From: Lentisphaerota bacterium
Lineage (GTDB): Bacteria; Verrucomicrobiota; Lentisphaeria; Victivallales; Victivallaceae
Assembly (NCBI GenBank): GCA_015061625.1
Contig: SUWG01000003.1
Span: 62,001 to 126,000, forward strand
DNA length: 64,000 bases
Direction of reading: 5' to 3'
Position 1 is the stretch's first letter; every line of letters starts with the position of its first letter. The notes beneath the pieces are model-generated. The model had not been told where the DNA came from, ran no database searches, and saw nothing but the letters and a program-made list of their open reading frames with translations. This document shows positions 42,830 to 51,202 of this stretch, piece after piece. The translations under genes and the position numbers were made by a program.

Positions 42830-42907
42830 TGGGGTGGTAGACCGGACTTGAACCGGCGACCTTCTGGGCCACAACCAGACGCGCTAACCAACTGCGCCAC
42901 AACCACC
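42830..42907 (-). tRNA. tRNA-His (anticodon GTG) with encoded CCA
   Basis: On the minus strand: extra 5' G (-1), acceptor GTGGTTG/CTACCAC, D arm GCGC/GCGC, anticodon arm TCTGG-TTGTGGC-CCAGA with GTG at 34-36, variable AGGTC, T arm GCCGG-TTCAAGT-CCGGT, discriminator C73 and encoded CCA. G-1 opposite C73 is the identity feature of tRNA-His. One oddity is a U6:U67 mismatch in the acceptor stem. Confidence 0.93.
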
Positions 42908-43105
42908 ATTTCGTTTACTGTTTCCTAATATACCCCCGGTTGGCCATTTTTTCAAGTGATTTTCTCAAAAAAAGTATAAAGAGGCAAAAAAAAATAAAAA
43001 AAAACAAGAAATCACTTGCATTTTCTATATATGTATGTTCCATTATGTGCAGAGAAGTTATAAACCGGATATTTTTGCCGGTAAAATAAATTCAGGAGCG
43101 AATTA

Positions 43106-43477
43106 ATGAAGTATTATACCGAGGACCATGAGTGGGTCGAAATCATGGGCGAAACTGCAATAATTGGTATTTCGCAGTATGCTGTCGAACAATATGGTGA
43201 TGTCGATTTTATTGAATTGCCGGAAGAAGGCGTCGATTTCATTATCGGCGATCCGCTGTGCAATATGGAAACTGACCGTTACTCGGTGGAATTGTGCGCT
43301 CCAATCAGCGGTGTCGTGGCCAAAGTCAACGAAGCTTTGGAAGATGAACCGGAACTTTTGACCGAATCCCCCGAAGAAAAAGGCTGGATTTGCAAACTTA
43401 CCGATTTCGACGCCTCGGAACTTGATGATATGATGAATGAGGATGATTACTTCAAATATCTTGATTCACTTGAATAA
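43106..43477 (+). CDS. GcvH-like protein lacking the lipoyl-lysine
   Basis: 123 residues with CAGGAG upstream. The lipoyl-domain fold of the glycine cleavage H protein is clear over its whole length (HEWVEIMGETAIIGISQYA, GDVDFIELPEEG, APISGVVAKVNEAL, GWICKL). In active H proteins the lipoyl group sits on Lys of ESVKA. The aligned segment here is METDRYSVEL, with Arg58 at that place (codon CGT). It therefore cannot carry lipoate in the usual way and must have another role, structural or regulatory. No gcvT or gcvP is near. The next gene is an HPr protein 43 bases downstream. Confidence 0.85.
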   Translation: MKYYTEDHEWVEIMGETAIIGISQYAVEQYGDVDFIELPEEGVDFIIGDPLCNMETDRYSVELCAPISGVVAKVNEALEDEPELLTESPEEKGWICKLTDFDASELDDMMNEDDYFKYLDSLE

Positions 43478-43520
43478 TTAACCATTTGTCGCCTCTGATG
43501 TGCGGGGCAGGGGAGGTTTT

Positions 43521-43805
43521 ATGCAGCAACGGGTCGTAACTGTCCGTAATAACGCCGGTATTCACTGCCGGCCTTCCGGGGTTATCCTCACCACGATCAA
43601 AAATGAATTTCCCGATCACCGGGTGGAAATTCTGACCGCTGACGGTGCCGTTACGGAAATAGACGGCATTCTGACGCTGATTTCGCTGGCATTGACCAAA
43701 GGCACTACCGTCACGCTCCGGATCGAGGGCATCGATGAGGAGCGGGCCATTACGCGCATCGGTGATTTATTAGAATATGAATTTGACTTTCCCCCGCGTA
43801 AATGA
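43521..43805 (+). CDS. HPr family phosphocarrier protein
   Basis: 94 residues from ATG 43521, with GGGGAGG upstream. HPr passes phosphate from PEP/Enzyme I to sugar-specific PTS proteins. The active-site His15 is kept in GIHCRPSG (usual GLHARPA). The second regulatory site, Ser46 in most Gram-positive HPr, is Gly in EIDGILTLISLAL, so HPr kinase control at that place is not expected. No PTS enzyme lies in the window, and a nitrogen-type or Crh-like regulatory role is possible. Its stop overlaps the next start (ATGA). Confidence 0.87.
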   Translation: MQQRVVTVRNNAGIHCRPSGVILTTIKNEFPDHRVEILTADGAVTEIDGILTLISLALTKGTTVTLRIEGIDEERAITRIGDLLEYEFDFPPRK

Positions 43806-45610
43806 TCAATAAACTTTTGGAAAATTTCCGGAATAACCGCAGTTCATGGATATTCTGGGGTATCGCTGTCGCCGGTTTGCTGTTGCGAATGGAATATTTG
43901 CGCCAGTACGCCGGTCAAGTTTATTCTGCCTTTGCCATCGGTGCCGATGTGCAGGAATACGATCAGCGCGCCAATGAAATTCTTCACGGCATATTCTTTC
44001 CCGAAACTCCGGAGATCCACGGTCCGCTCTATTCATGGGTGCTGGCTCTGTTTTACCGCTTCAGCGGCGGTTCGCTGATCGCCGTCCGCGCACTGCAGCT
44101 GATGTTGAATTGGGCCGCTTACATCGCACTGGCCAAACTCATCAAACGTTTGGGCGGTTCCGAAAAACTGCAACATATTTTCCTCGCCCTGTCGATGTTC
44201 GTGCCGGTGATCTTTTTTCATCAGGGTGAAATCATTTCTGAAACTCTCCTCGCTCCACTTTTCGCCGGATTTTTGTGGTGCCGGGTGTCGGCAGAGGAAA
44301 AATCCAGCTGCAAACTTTTGCTTTCTTCCGGTGTCATGCTCGGCTCTTTGATCCTGACCCACGGGATCATGTCCCTTTTCGCCATTGCTGAACTCATCCG
44401 GGAAGTGATCCGCAAGCAATTCAAAACCGCCGCCATACTCTTTGCCGGTATCGCCATGCTGGTCGCGCCGGTCATCATCGCCAAAAGTTGCTTTTACGGC
44501 AAATTCTGCTGGGTTCAGGATAACGGCGCATACAACTTCTGGATCGGTTGCAACCCCGATGCCACCGGCGGATGTTACCTGCGCCCCGGCAAAATGTGGA
44601 GCCGCCCGCTGGAAGCCGCTAAAGCCTCCGCCGCTGAACTCGGCGTTTCCGAATCCCGGATTTTTTTGACCGGTTCCGGTAAATTCATCCTCAATGAACC
44701 GGGTAAAGCCCTGCTTCTGCCTCTGAAAAAACTTTGCCTCTTATTCGCTCCATGGGAACCGATCGCCGGTGCCGACCCCGAAGAACTCATCCGCCGCACC
44801 CCCATTCAACGCGCCGGAAGCGGGATGTTCCTCGCCCTGACGCTCCTCGGTGTCACCGGAATATATTTCGCCATCCGCAAAAAATATCCCAACTATATCC
44901 ACTTCTATCTGCTATCCGCTTCTGTCGCCGCCACCTTGCTCCTTACGGTCGTTTCCGGCCGTTACCGGCAGGGATTGATCCCCGGTTTGATTCTGCTTGC
45001 CGCCATCGCCGTATATCACCTCGGTAAAAAATCATGGCTGATCATCGCCCCGTCTCTGCTCGCCGGAATCATCATTTTCCCCATTCGACACCCAGCCATT
45101 TCCGGTTACGCTGAAGCCGCTTCCATCGAGGGTGAAGCATACTACCGTTTGGAAGATTGGGAAAATGCCAAACATTTCCTGCTCATCGCTGAAGCCGCTA
45201 TCGACAACCCGCAGCGGTTCGATAATATGCTCGGTGCCATCGCCGAAAGAAACGGAGAAATCGACGAAGCCCATTTGCGTTACTCCCGTGCTGTCGCCAG
45301 CGATCCGACCGATGCCGATTCTCTGCTCAATCTCGGCCATCTCTACTTTTTCCACTTCCCCGATAAACGGCTGGAGGCCCTCTCTTATCTGCGTGATGCC
45401 CTCGAACAAAATCCCAATCTGCCATCCGCGTACGATATGTTCGGCATCCACCTTGCCCAGAATAACGATATCCCCGGCGCACTGCAAATGTTCGAATCTG
45501 CTCTGCGCTGTGATCCCGATAATGAACTCTATCAAAATAAAGTAAATTTGTGCCGGCAGATCCTGGCACGGAAACGAGGCGAAAATGCACCTGAATCCAG
45601 TCATCCTTAA
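43802..45610 (+). CDS. Membrane glycosyltransferase (GT-C, ArnT/PMT-like) with TPR tail
   Basis: 602 residues. About ten transmembrane helices lie between residues 15 and 425. The first loop has GADVQEYDQRANEIL, with the acidic residues typical of polyprenyl-phosphate-dependent GT-C enzymes (DxD/DxE-like), followed by EIHGPLYSW. Residues about 440-590 are three TPRs (EGEAYYRLEDWENAKHFL, HLRYSRAVASDPTDADSLLNLG, ALQMFESALRCDPDNE). It likely moves sugars from lipid carriers onto proteins or surface glycans. The start overlaps the HPr stop and the end overlaps the DUF486 gene, so all are co-translated. Confidence 0.82.
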   Translation: MINKLLENFRNNRSSWIFWGIAVAGLLLRMEYLRQYAGQVYSAFAIGADVQEYDQRANEILHGIFFPETPEIHGPLYSWVLALFYRFSGGSLIAVRALQLMLNWAAYIALAKLIKRLGGSEKLQHIFLALSMFVPVIFFHQGEIISETLLAPLFAGFLWCRVSAEEKSSCKLLLSSGVMLGSLILTHGIMSLFAIAELIREVIRKQFKTAAILFAGIAMLVAPVIIAKSCFYGKFCWVQDNGAYNFWIGCNPDATGGCYLRPGKMWSRPLEAAKASAAELGVSESRIFLTGSGKFILNEPGKALLLPLKKLCLLFAPWEPIAGADPEELIRRTPIQRAGSGMFLALTLLGVTGIYFAIRKKYPNYIHFYLLSASVAATLLLTVVSGRYRQGLIPGLILLAAIAVYHLGKKSWLIIAPSLLAGIIIFPIRHPAISGYAEAASIEGEAYYRLEDWENAKHFLLIAEAAIDNPQRFDNMLGAIAERNGEIDEAHLRYSRAVASDPTDADSLLNLGHLYFFHFPDKRLEALSYLRDALEQNPNLPSAYDMFGIHLAQNNDIPGALQMFESALRCDPDNELYQNKVNLCRQILARKRGENAPESSHP

Positions 45611-45938
45611 AACCGTGATCCTCCTGATCTTATCCAATTGTTTCATGACTTACGCATGGTACGGACACCTGAAAAATCTCGGCTCCAAACCCCTCATCAT
45701 CGCCGTCCTTATCAGTTGGGGCATCGCCTTCTTTGAATACCTCATCCAAGTTCCCGCCAACCGCATCGGCCATGATGGTCATTTGACCCTCGCTCAACTG
45801 AAAATTATGCAGGAAATCATCTCCCTTTCCGTCTTCGTTCCATTCAGCGTCCTCTTTATGGGCGAACCGCTCCGCTGGAACTTCCTCTTCGCCGGAATTT
45901 GCATGATCGGCGCCGTCTTCTTCATCTTCAAATCCTAA
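45585..45938 (+). CDS. DMT-family small membrane protein (DUF486)
   Basis: 117 residues with four transmembrane helices. The DUF486 signature is plain: MTYAWYGHLK, SWGIAFFEYLIQVPANRIG, LAQLKIMQEIISLSVF. These proteins look like half of a drug/metabolite transporter and probably dimerise. No substrate is known. It begins 26 bases before the end of the upstream glycosyltransferase. Confidence 0.9.
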   Translation: MHLNPVILKTVILLILSNCFMTYAWYGHLKNLGSKPLIIAVLISWGIAFFEYLIQVPANRIGHDGHLTLAQLKIMQEIISLSVFVPFSVLFMGEPLRWNFLFAGICMIGAVFFIFKS

Positions 45939-46062
45939 CTTACTTTTCTTTTCACGAGAAAAGAAAAGTAAGCAAAAGAAAAGCGGGATACCCTACTTTC
46001 TTTGGAAAGAAAGTAGGCAAAGAAACCTGTTTTCACGGGAAAAGTATAGTTCGCAAAAGAAA
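45939..46062. repeat. Run of hairpin repeats, family also present in the coding region at 32095-32185
   Basis: The first hairpin has perfect 15-bp arms (CTTACTTTTCTTTTC, 45939-45953 with 45958-45972) and starts at the DUF486 stop. The second has 12-bp arms CCTACTTTCTTT/AAAGAAAGTAGG (45992-46017). A third, weaker copy (GTTTTCACGGGAAAAG) starts at about 46029. The first and third are followed by GCAAAAGAAAAGCGG, the second by GCAAAGAAACC. The first may end the operon transcript. Confidence 0.85.
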
Positions 46063-46080
46063 AGCGGTGTGTCACAGTCC

Positions 46081-46215
46081 GTATTGTCCGTATCGTCCGT
46101 ATCGTCCGTATTGTCCGTATTGTCCGTATTGTCCGTATTGTCCGTATTGTCCGTATTGTCCGTATTGTCCGTATTGTCCGTATTGTCCGTATTGTCCGTA
46201 TTGTCCGTATTGTCC
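46081..46215. repeat. 9-bp tandem array (GTATTGTCC), fifteen units
   Basis: Fifteen contiguous 9-mers, thirteen GTATTGTCC and two GTATCGTCC, followed by a decayed unit. The same unit forms the six-copy array at 5187-5240. It is intergenic, directly after the hairpin repeats. Confidence 0.96.
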
Positions 46216-46270
46216 GTAATTGCCCGTTACAGTTTTCAGGCCTATTTGTCTTGTTGCCGCGGCTTTTAAC

Positions 46271-46321
46271 TTGAAAAATTCCAAATCCTTGCTACATTAT
46301 CATCAATAACAATCTGTTATT
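46271..46321 (+). promoter_or_regulatory. Ribulokinase promoter and operator
   Basis: TTGAAA (46271-46276), 16-base spacer, TACATT (46293-46298). A perfect dyad AATAACA-ATC-TGTTATT (46305-46321) covers the expected transcription start, the classical site for a repressor. It is flanked by two copies of TATCATC. Confidence 0.65.
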
Positions 46322-46344
46322 TTTATCATCAGGGCAATTAAAAT

Positions 46345-47925
46345 ATGGAAAACAATCAAAATTTTACGATCGGCTTGGATTTCGGTTCCGACAGTGTAAG
46401 AGCAATTCTGACAGATTGCAGTGACGGCAAAATGATTTCTTCATCCTCCTGCCGCTATCCCCGGTGGCAGGCCGGCAAATATTGTGACCTCGCCACTTCC
46501 CGCTTCCGTCAGCATCCGCTGGATTATCTGGAATCCATGACCAAAGTCGTCCGGGAGGTTTTGGCCGGTCAGAACCCCGCCGCCGTCAGAGGTATCGGCA
46601 TTGATACCACCGGTTCCACCCCCTGTGCCGTCGACTGCAATGGTGTGCCTCTGGCTCTCAATGAGCGTTTTACAGATGATCCCGATGCCATGTTCGTCTT
46701 ATGGAAAGATCACACCGCTTTGCCTGAAGCCGAAGAAATTTTGCAGAAAGCCAAATCATCTTCCGTCGATTACACCCGTTACGAGGGCGGCAGTTACTCC
46801 CCGGAATGGTTCTGGGCCAAATATCTGCATATCCTGCGGCATAATCCCGCTGTGCGTGAGGCTTGCGCCGGATTTGTTGAACATTGCGACTGGATCCCCG
46901 CCGAATTGACCGCCTCTCCGGTGAGAACCGGTCGTTGCGCCGCCGGACACAAGGCCATGTGGCACCCCGATTGGAATGGTTATCCGCCGGAATCTTTCTT
47001 CACTTCGATCGACCCGCTTTTCCGCGGCCGGGTCGATACTTTGGATAAGGAAACTTTCACTCCGGATAATCCGGTCGGCAAACTTTCTGCCAAATGGGCC
47101 GGAATTTTCGGTTTGAGTACCGATGTCGTGGTCGCCGGTGGTATTTTGGATTGTCACAGCGGTGCCGTCGGAGCGGGTATACGCCCCGGACAACTGGTCA
47201 AAGTTGTCGGCACTTCCACCTGCGAAATCGTGGTCGCTCCGGAAGTTGACCGCTGCATCCCCGGTATTTGCGGTCAGGTCGATGGCTCCGTGCTGCCCGG
47301 CATGACCGGTTTGGAAGCCGGACAATCGGCTTTCGGCGACATCTATTCGTGGTTCATCCGTTTTCTTTCTTATGCCGGAGAAGTCGATTTTCAAAAACTT
47401 GAAGCCGATGCCGCCCGGCAATCGCCCGGCTGTGTGCTGGCTTTGGATTGGCACAATGCCCGCCGTACTCCCTTTGCCAATCCTTTTTTGACCGGAGCGA
47501 TCGGCAATTTGACTCTGGGAACCACTGTCCCCATGGTTTACCGGGGCCTGATCGAAGCCACGGCATTCGGCGCAAAGCGCATCGTGGAACATTTCATCCA
47601 AGAAGGTTTCCCGGTCGATTCCATTCTGGCAGTCGGCGGCATCCCCAAAAAATCACCGCTGGTAATGCAGATTTGTGCCGATGTTTTGAATATGAATATT
47701 CAGATCGTCGATACCGATGAGTGTTGTGCTTTGGGTGGTGCGATCTTTGCCGCCGTTGCTTCCGGAGTATTTCCCGATGTGGCAAAAGCCTCTGCCGTTA
47801 TGGCGGCAAAAACCGGCAACTCCTACACCCCGGATGCTGATATGAGCAAAATATATGCCGGTTTGTACCGGAAATATCTGGCCTGCGCCGATGCAGTGGA
47901 ATCCCTCATCTCGGCCGGAATGTGA
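46345..47925 (+). CDS. araB: Ribulokinase
   Basis: 526 residues of the FGGY carbohydrate kinase family. GLDFGSDSVRAIL is the phosphate-1 motif. IGIDTTGSTPCAVD, WKDHTALPEAEEI, YEGGSYSPEWFWAKYLH and EHCDWIPAEL are ribulokinase-type signatures, and DECCALGGAIFAAVASG is the C-terminal adenosine-binding stretch. It phosphorylates L-ribulose (or a related ketose) in L-arabinose catabolism. araA and araD are absent nearby, so the gene may be part of a scattered regulon controlled by the dyad upstream. Confidence 0.92.
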   Translation: MENNQNFTIGLDFGSDSVRAILTDCSDGKMISSSSCRYPRWQAGKYCDLATSRFRQHPLDYLESMTKVVREVLAGQNPAAVRGIGIDTTGSTPCAVDCNGVPLALNERFTDDPDAMFVLWKDHTALPEAEEILQKAKSSSVDYTRYEGGSYSPEWFWAKYLHILRHNPAVREACAGFVEHCDWIPAELTASPVRTGRCAAGHKAMWHPDWNGYPPESFFTSIDPLFRGRVDTLDKETFTPDNPVGKLSAKWAGIFGLSTDVVVAGGILDCHSGAVGAGIRPGQLVKVVGTSTCEIVVAPEVDRCIPGICGQVDGSVLPGMTGLEAGQSAFGDIYSWFIRFLSYAGEVDFQKLEADAARQSPGCVLALDWHNARRTPFANPFLTGAIGNLTLGTTVPMVYRGLIEATAFGAKRIVEHFIQEGFPVDSILAVGGIPKKSPLVMQICADVLNMNIQIVDTDECCALGGAIFAAVASGVFPDVAKASAVMAAKTGNSYTPDADMSKIYAGLYRKYLACADAVESLISAGM

Positions 47926-47965
47926 ATGACTCTCCGGCTGTTTTGATTCTTACTCCACAAAAAAT

Positions 47966-48003
47966 GGATGCGGCAGAATCTGAAAACTCTGCCGCATCCC
48001 ATG
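47966..48003 (-). terminator. Terminator between araB and SGNH hydrolase
   Basis: 12-bp stem GGATGCGGCAGA/TCTGCCGCATCC (47966-47977 and 47988-47999). The T-run is on the leftward strand, so it mainly ends the SGNH hydrolase transcript. Confidence 0.85.
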
Positions 48004-48019
48004 TTTTTGGCGGGGAAGA

Positions 48020-49102
48020 TTACTTCAATGCCTCTTTGAGTACCGGCAGTACACACTTATACATACGGTAGAAGCCCAGATCGTTGGGGTGGCAGCCGTC
48101 AACGGTGCAGCAGTCGCGCAGATCAGTGCCGAAAAGTTTTTCGCCATCCACGAAATAGACATTTTTATCCCCGGCATCGAGCGCATTCTGATAAGTCTGC
48201 CGGATGATTTCCCGGCGGCGGGCATGGACATCTATCGAGGGTTGATCGATATAAGCGAAATCGCATTTTGACAGCATGATGACCGGCAGATCGGGTTGTT
48301 TTTCCCGGATGATTTTGAAAAATGGTTCATGGGTCGCCTGCAAATGGGCCTCATCCGGAGCGTTGTGATCGTAATCAAGTACCAAGGCGGATAATTTTAA
48401 CGAAGCGATCGCTTCGGCCATGGCTTTTTCACCTTTGGCAGAACCGGAAAATCCGAGATTGATCTGTTCGGCATCAATGGCGCGGCAGAGCATGGATGAA
48501 TAGGCATTGCCGGGGCGTGAGGCACATCCGCCCTGGGTGATGGATGAGCCGTAGAAAAGCACCGGATGCGGTACTTTGTGCGCCTTGGGCGGGGCGATAC
48601 GACTGCCGGCTTGCAGACCGATTTCCACGGAATCAACACCGCCGTAGAGGGGAAAGTTGATTACCCATTCGGCGAATTTCCGATCCGGATTGTTCCCGGC
48701 GATCTCGGAAATTTCCACCTGGCCGGGGGAGGGCTTTACCGTGCAGTTGTAGAGCAGTTTTCTGCCGGGCATTTTACAAAACGTATCAAAACCGGCACTG
48801 CCGGCTCTGGGCATATGGTTCATATCGCAACTGTTGGAAAGTTTTGCCCGGATCATGATTTGTTTGGAATCCGAGCGAAAGCGCACGCATACTCCGGAAG
48901 TGTGGAAACTCAACGCCAAAACACCTTCGTTGACATCGCTGACGGTCATCGTTTTGGGCAGGCGGTAATAAGCACCATCATTTTCCTTATACCACGGCAG
49001 ACCTTCCAATGCGAAAGGGGGATTTTTGACATCGCAGAAAATGAAACCGTTTTCATCAGCGGTACAGGCGGAAAAATTTTTGTCGATTCTGGTAATATCC
49101 AT
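48020..49102 (-). CDS. SGNH/GDSL-type esterase with N-terminal beta-sandwich
   Basis: 360 residues with AGAGGA upstream. The N-terminal domain (about 1-165) is a beta-sandwich seen in carbohydrate-esterase-like SGNH proteins (LPWYKENDGAYYRLP, VCVRFRSDSKQIMIRA). The catalytic domain has FYGSSITQGG (Ser, block I), NLGFSGSAKGE (Gly, II), DYDHNAPDE (Asn, III) and DGCHPNDLG (Asp/His, V). It probably removes acetyl groups from polysaccharide or acts on esters. Single gene with its own promoter and terminator. Confidence 0.87.
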   Translation of the reverse strand: MDITRIDKNFSACTADENGFIFCDVKNPPFALEGLPWYKENDGAYYRLPKTMTVSDVNEGVLALSFHTSGVCVRFRSDSKQIMIRAKLSNSCDMNHMPRAGSAGFDTFCKMPGRKLLYNCTVKPSPGQVEISEIAGNNPDRKFAEWVINFPLYGGVDSVEIGLQAGSRIAPPKAHKVPHPVLFYGSSITQGGCASRPGNAYSSMLCRAIDAEQINLGFSGSAKGEKAMAEAIASLKLSALVLDYDHNAPDEAHLQATHEPFFKIIREKQPDLPVIMLSKCDFAYIDQPSIDVHARRREIIRQTYQNALDAGDKNVYFVDGEKLFGTDLRDCCTVDGCHPNDLGFYRMYKCVLPVLKEALK

Positions 49103-49142
49103 GACTTGATCCTCTTATGTTTTAACGTGAAGTCAAAGGCAT

Positions 49143-49170
49143 ACTATAATTGCGAAAGGGAAAAAGTCAA
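49143..49170 (-). promoter_or_regulatory. Promoter of the SGNH hydrolase
   Basis: Leftward TTGACT (49165-49170), 16-base spacer, TATAGT (49143-49148). Confidence 0.65.
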
Positions 49171-49195
49171 ATGCGGAATGCAGAAAAAACGGCAA

Positions 49196-50563
49196 TCAAT
49201 GCTTTTGCAACTGCCGCTCCAACTGAATGATGGTGCGGCGCAGAGAATCATCATTCTCGCAACGCTCCGGAATGGTTTTGGCAGCGTGCAGCACGTTGGC
49301 GTGAGTCCGGCCGAAAATATCCCCGATCTCATTGCTGGAAAGCCGGGTGAGTTTCCGGCAGAGGAACATCGCCACCATGCGTGGATCGGCGACATGACGG
49401 GCGCGGCATTTGCCGATGATATCCGCCACCGAGATACCGAAGTGGTTGGCTACTGTCTGCTGGATGGCTTCCGGGCGGATATCTTTGGCCAGACTCTCCT
49501 CGGCCAACTGGGCGTGGAGTTGATTTTCGGCTTCAGCGATGGAAAGGTCTTCCGTGCCGCTCATTTCCGCATAGGCAGACAGGCGCAGGAAACAACCCTT
49601 GAGCCGCCGGACGGAACTGGTGATGTTTTCAGCAAGAAATTCCAGAATGGAATCCGGCAATGCAGGATTGGTCAGATGAGCCTGCCGCCACATCCGCAAA
49701 ATGACCAGACGCTGTTCATATTCCGGCATACCGACCTGACAGGTCATTCCCTGTTCAAAGCGGCTGCTTATGCGCCGGTCGATACCGGATAATTCACATG
49801 GCTGGCGGTCACTGGTCAGCACGATTTGCTTGCCCTGCTGATAGAGGATGTTGAAAACGTTGAAAAATTCCTCCTGCAAAGCGGTCTTTTTTTCCAGACG
49901 GTGGATGTCGTCGATCAGCAGTACATCGGCGTTGAGGAATGAAGCCCGGAAGTCAGCGGCATTGCGATGGCGGGTCAGTGATTCATAAAAATCATTGAGC
50001 ATCTCATCGCAAGTGACACTGCGGACGGTCATTTCGGGTCTTTCGGCAGAAATTTTACCGGCGATAGCCTGAAGCAGGTGGGTTTTACCGATACCGTTGG
50101 TTCCGTAAATGAAAAGCGGATTGTAGCACTCACCGGGGGCTTCGGCGGCGGAACGCGCCATGGCGAAAGCGTGCCGGTTGCTGTTGCCGCAGATAAAGTT
50201 ATCGAATGAATAAAGTTGATTGCGCCGTTTGGGGATCGCCGGAGTTTGCTCAACTTTCCGGATTTCCGGAACCGCATTCTTTCTGACTCCGGCGGCGGCT
50301 TGCGGGATTACGCCGGGGCGCAACTCGAAACGGTAACTTCTGCCGTGGATATTATCCAGCGCACTTTGAATAAGATCGCTGTAATTATCATTGATCATAT
50401 CCCGGAAAAATTCGTCAGAAACGCCGATGGTCAGCAAATCGCCTTCCAGCGTCAAAGCGGTCATCTGTGAGAACCACTGACGATAGAGGGATTCACTGCG
50501 GCTTTTCAAGATGCTGACGGCGAGATCCCAGATCTCTTCAGCTCTGAATGCTCCTGACTTCAT
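49196..50563 (-). CDS. dnaA: Replication initiator DnaA
   Basis: 455 residues. Domain I is at about 1-80. The AAA+ core has Walker A GTNGIGKTH (154-162), Walker B VLLIDDIHRL, sensor 1 IVLTSDRQP and box VII-like RISSRFEQGM. Domain IV reads DPRMVAMFLCRKLT and FGRTHANVLHA. The last motif is usually GRDHTTV, whose residues touch the DnaA box; Asp, Thr and Thr are here Thr420, Ala422 and Asn423, so box preference may differ from E. coli. It binds oriC and opens DNA. The gap upstream is a likely origin; dnaN and recF lie 4-5 kb away on the other strand. Confidence 0.96.
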   Translation of the reverse strand: MKSGAFRAEEIWDLAVSILKSRSESLYRQWFSQMTALTLEGDLLTIGVSDEFFRDMINDNYSDLIQSALDNIHGRSYRFELRPGVIPQAAAGVRKNAVPEIRKVEQTPAIPKRRNQLYSFDNFICGNSNRHAFAMARSAAEAPGECYNPLFIYGTNGIGKTHLLQAIAGKISAERPEMTVRSVTCDEMLNDFYESLTRHRNAADFRASFLNADVLLIDDIHRLEKKTALQEEFFNVFNILYQQGKQIVLTSDRQPCELSGIDRRISSRFEQGMTCQVGMPEYEQRLVILRMWRQAHLTNPALPDSILEFLAENITSSVRRLKGCFLRLSAYAEMSGTEDLSIAEAENQLHAQLAEESLAKDIRPEAIQQTVANHFGISVADIIGKCRARHVADPRMVAMFLCRKLTRLSSNEIGDIFGRTHANVLHAAKTIPERCENDDSLRRTIIQLERQLQKH

Positions 50564-51202
50564 TTTATACCCGAATCGTTAAACTGTTACTCATTGAGGC
50601 GGTATCAAAATGTTGATCACGCCTGTATTACTAAACAAAAAAACCTGTCAGCAAACTGCTGCCAATTTGCTGTCAGCTTTCCGTCAAACCGGCATCGCGG
50701 AACTCATGCAACTTTTCCGGAAATGCCGTTTTTATTAACCGCAGAACTCCTTTTGGACCTCTGCTCTCAACACAATGCATAATATATTCCGGAATAACCG
50801 TTTTTGCAAATGCTCTTTTCCGGAAAAAATCGCAACTCATACCGTTAAAAAAACGTAAGCAGGCGTTATCTCAAATAGTTATGGAAAATAAAAATTTTCA
50901 GGAATTTTTTTTGAAAAAAAATCTCTTTTTATACAACCAGTTATGAATATTTTTGCAGTCATGCGGCACTTCAAGGGTTTACGAAAAATCCGTCTGAAAA
51001 AACATCTGAAAAAGTCGAAAATAAGGATTGCCGATCTAATTTTCTGCTAAAAGTTAAGAAATGTTTTTATACGGAAGTGTATTATAATTTTATAACTCTG
51101 AATAGTGTGGGGAGAAATCATAAATTGCAACAATTTTTTGCGTTTCAGAGAAAAGTTGTTTACAAGTTATTAACAACCTGAAGCAACAACGTTATTATTG
51201 AT
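50564..51202. other. Intergenic region, candidate chromosome origin (oriC)
   Basis: 639 bases without a gene, beside dnaA and near dnaN-recF. It is clearly AT-rich from about 50870, with A/T runs at 50888-50930. A DnaA-box-like TTATTAACA (TTATNNACA) is at 51167-51175, and near-matches starting GTTATG lie around 50879 and 50940. It also holds the dnaA upstream region. No canonical TTATCCACA cluster was seen, which may reflect the changed DnaA DNA-contact motif. Confidence 0.4.

Noticed and set aside
42519..42902. 127-codon leftward frame through the hairpin chain and tRNA-His
   Set aside because: It overlaps a well-formed tRNA and palindromes that keep many frames open.
46081..46215. CRISPR array
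   Set aside because: The units are contiguous 9-mers without unique spacers and no cas genes are in the window.
46069..46284. Reading frames over the 9-bp array giving (YCP)n, (LSV)n and (GQY)n peptides
   Set aside because: Nine is divisible by three, so several frames stay open. No ribosome site or stable N-terminus is seen. It is a DNA repeat, not a gene.
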